Below, in pieces: positions 5,892 through 6,079 of a stretch of 6,079 bases of DNA. The notes under the pieces were generated by a model, which made no database searches, was not told the origin of the DNA, and saw only the letters and a program-made list of their open reading frames with translations. The stretch covers positions 1 through 6,079 of the forward strand of contig SCTL01000745.1 in the NCBI GenBank assembly GCA_004297495.1, written 5' to 3'. The position numbers and the translations under genes are program-made. The DNA is from Verrucomicrobiota bacterium (lineage in GTDB: Bacteria > Verrucomicrobiota > Verrucomicrobiia > Limisphaerales > JADLHS01). Position 1 is the first letter of the stretch, and each line of letters begins with the position of its first letter.

Positions 5892-5952
5892 GGGACGCGT
5901 TCCACCGCGTCCCAAATTTTTCGTCAGGATGGGACGCGGTGGAACGCGTCCT
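5892..5952. repeat. Nested inverted repeat: two hairpin units with complementary loops (REP/BIME-like)
   Basis: A 22-bp perfect inverted repeat (5893-5914 against 5930-5951) with a 15-base centre starts 8 bases after the pal stop. Each arm is itself palindromic. The left unit is GGGACGCG (5892-5899), loop TTCCAC, CGCGTCCC (5906-5913). The right unit is GGGACGCG (5931-5938), loop GTGGAA, CGCGTCCT (5945-5952). The two loops are reverse complements. The DNA or RNA could therefore form one long hairpin or two small hairpins whose loops kiss. This layout suggests a dispersed intergenic element of two inverted units. It could also protect the pal mRNA end or help termination (T5 at 5917-5921 lies in the centre). 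Confidence 0.85.
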
Positions 5953-5994
5953 GACCCTCGAGAAATTAGTCGGCCATCGAAGTTTGAAACATTT

Positions 5995-6044
5995 GCCGGG
6001 GAGTTTTGGCGCTTTACTAGCCCGACTCCCCGGCTTAAGCTTTT
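5995..6044 (+). terminator. GC-rich hairpin after pal, possible intrinsic terminator
   Basis: GCCGGGGAGT (5995-6004) pairs perfectly with ACTCCCCGGC (6025-6034). Within the 20-base interior, GGC (6008-6010) can pair with GCC (6020-6022). A short T-run (6041-6044) follows 6 bases after the stem. The tract is short and late, so this may be a weak or Rho-assisted terminator of the tol-pal operon, or another structured repeat. Confidence 0.45.
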
Positions 6045-6061
6045 GCGGTAATAGGTGAACT

Positions 6062-6079
6062 ATGAATGTGACTCTAGCA
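6062..6079 (+). CDS. Possible start of a downstream gene (partial, 6 codons visible)
   Basis: ATG 6062 is preceded by AGGTGA (6053-6058), 3 bases before the start codon, a plausible though close ribosome binding site. Only MNVTLA can be read before the window ends, so nothing can be said about function. It follows a candidate terminator and may be a separate transcript. Confidence 0.25.

Overview
The window is high-GC bacterial DNA from a didermic (outer-membrane) organism. It carries an envelope-maintenance operon on the + strand and, divergent from it on the - strand, the start of a cell-surface polysaccharide operon. The best guess at taxon is Verrucomicrobiota or a PVC-type relative. This rests on the DUF5989-type small membrane protein beside an O-antigen ligase/polymerase with a TPR tail, the Pro-rich TonB-like protein in the TolA slot, weak Shine-Dalgarno sites, and a palindromic intergenic repeat. 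It is an inference from gene style; no rRNA or other marker is present.

Left part (1-1927, - strand): a 52-aa DUF5989-like one-helix protein is followed 50 bp downstream by a large polytopic O-antigen ligase/polymerase-family gene. That gene runs off the left edge of the window, with 552 codons visible and no stop. Because it is open at the edge it is easy to miss; most of the long open frames over it on either strand are shadows.

Middle (1928-2144): a 217-bp divergent control region with an A/T-rich core. It contains candidate promoters for both directions that overlap each other, and a nearly concentric dyad (TTTTACA...TGTAAAA around GTGAACAC).

Right part (2145-5884, + strand): a complete core Tol-Pal operon, tolQ-tolR-tolA/tonB-like-tolB-pal. 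The first four genes are joined by three successive 4-base ATGA stop/start overlaps, and pal follows after 20 bp with its own ribosome binding site. TolQ and TolR form the inner-membrane proton-driven motor. The TonB-like protein carries the force across the periplasm. TolB is a periplasmic six-bladed propeller, and Pal is the peptidoglycan-binding outer-membrane lipoprotein. Together they should keep the outer membrane attached and help it constrict at division. Oddities are a Pro-rich TonB-style linker instead of TolA's long helix, Ala in place of the conserved TM3 glutamate of TolQ/ExbB, and four cysteines in the TolB propeller. ybgC is absent upstream of tolQ and no cpoB start directly follows pal.

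Right end (5885-6079): a long nested inverted repeat made of two hairpin units with mutually complementary loops, then a second GC-rich hairpin that may be a terminator, then a possible start of another + strand gene at 6062. I found no RNA gene, CRISPR array, transposase or integrase. I see no sign of a wholly novel system; the most unusual items are the repeat and the divergences within the Tol machine.
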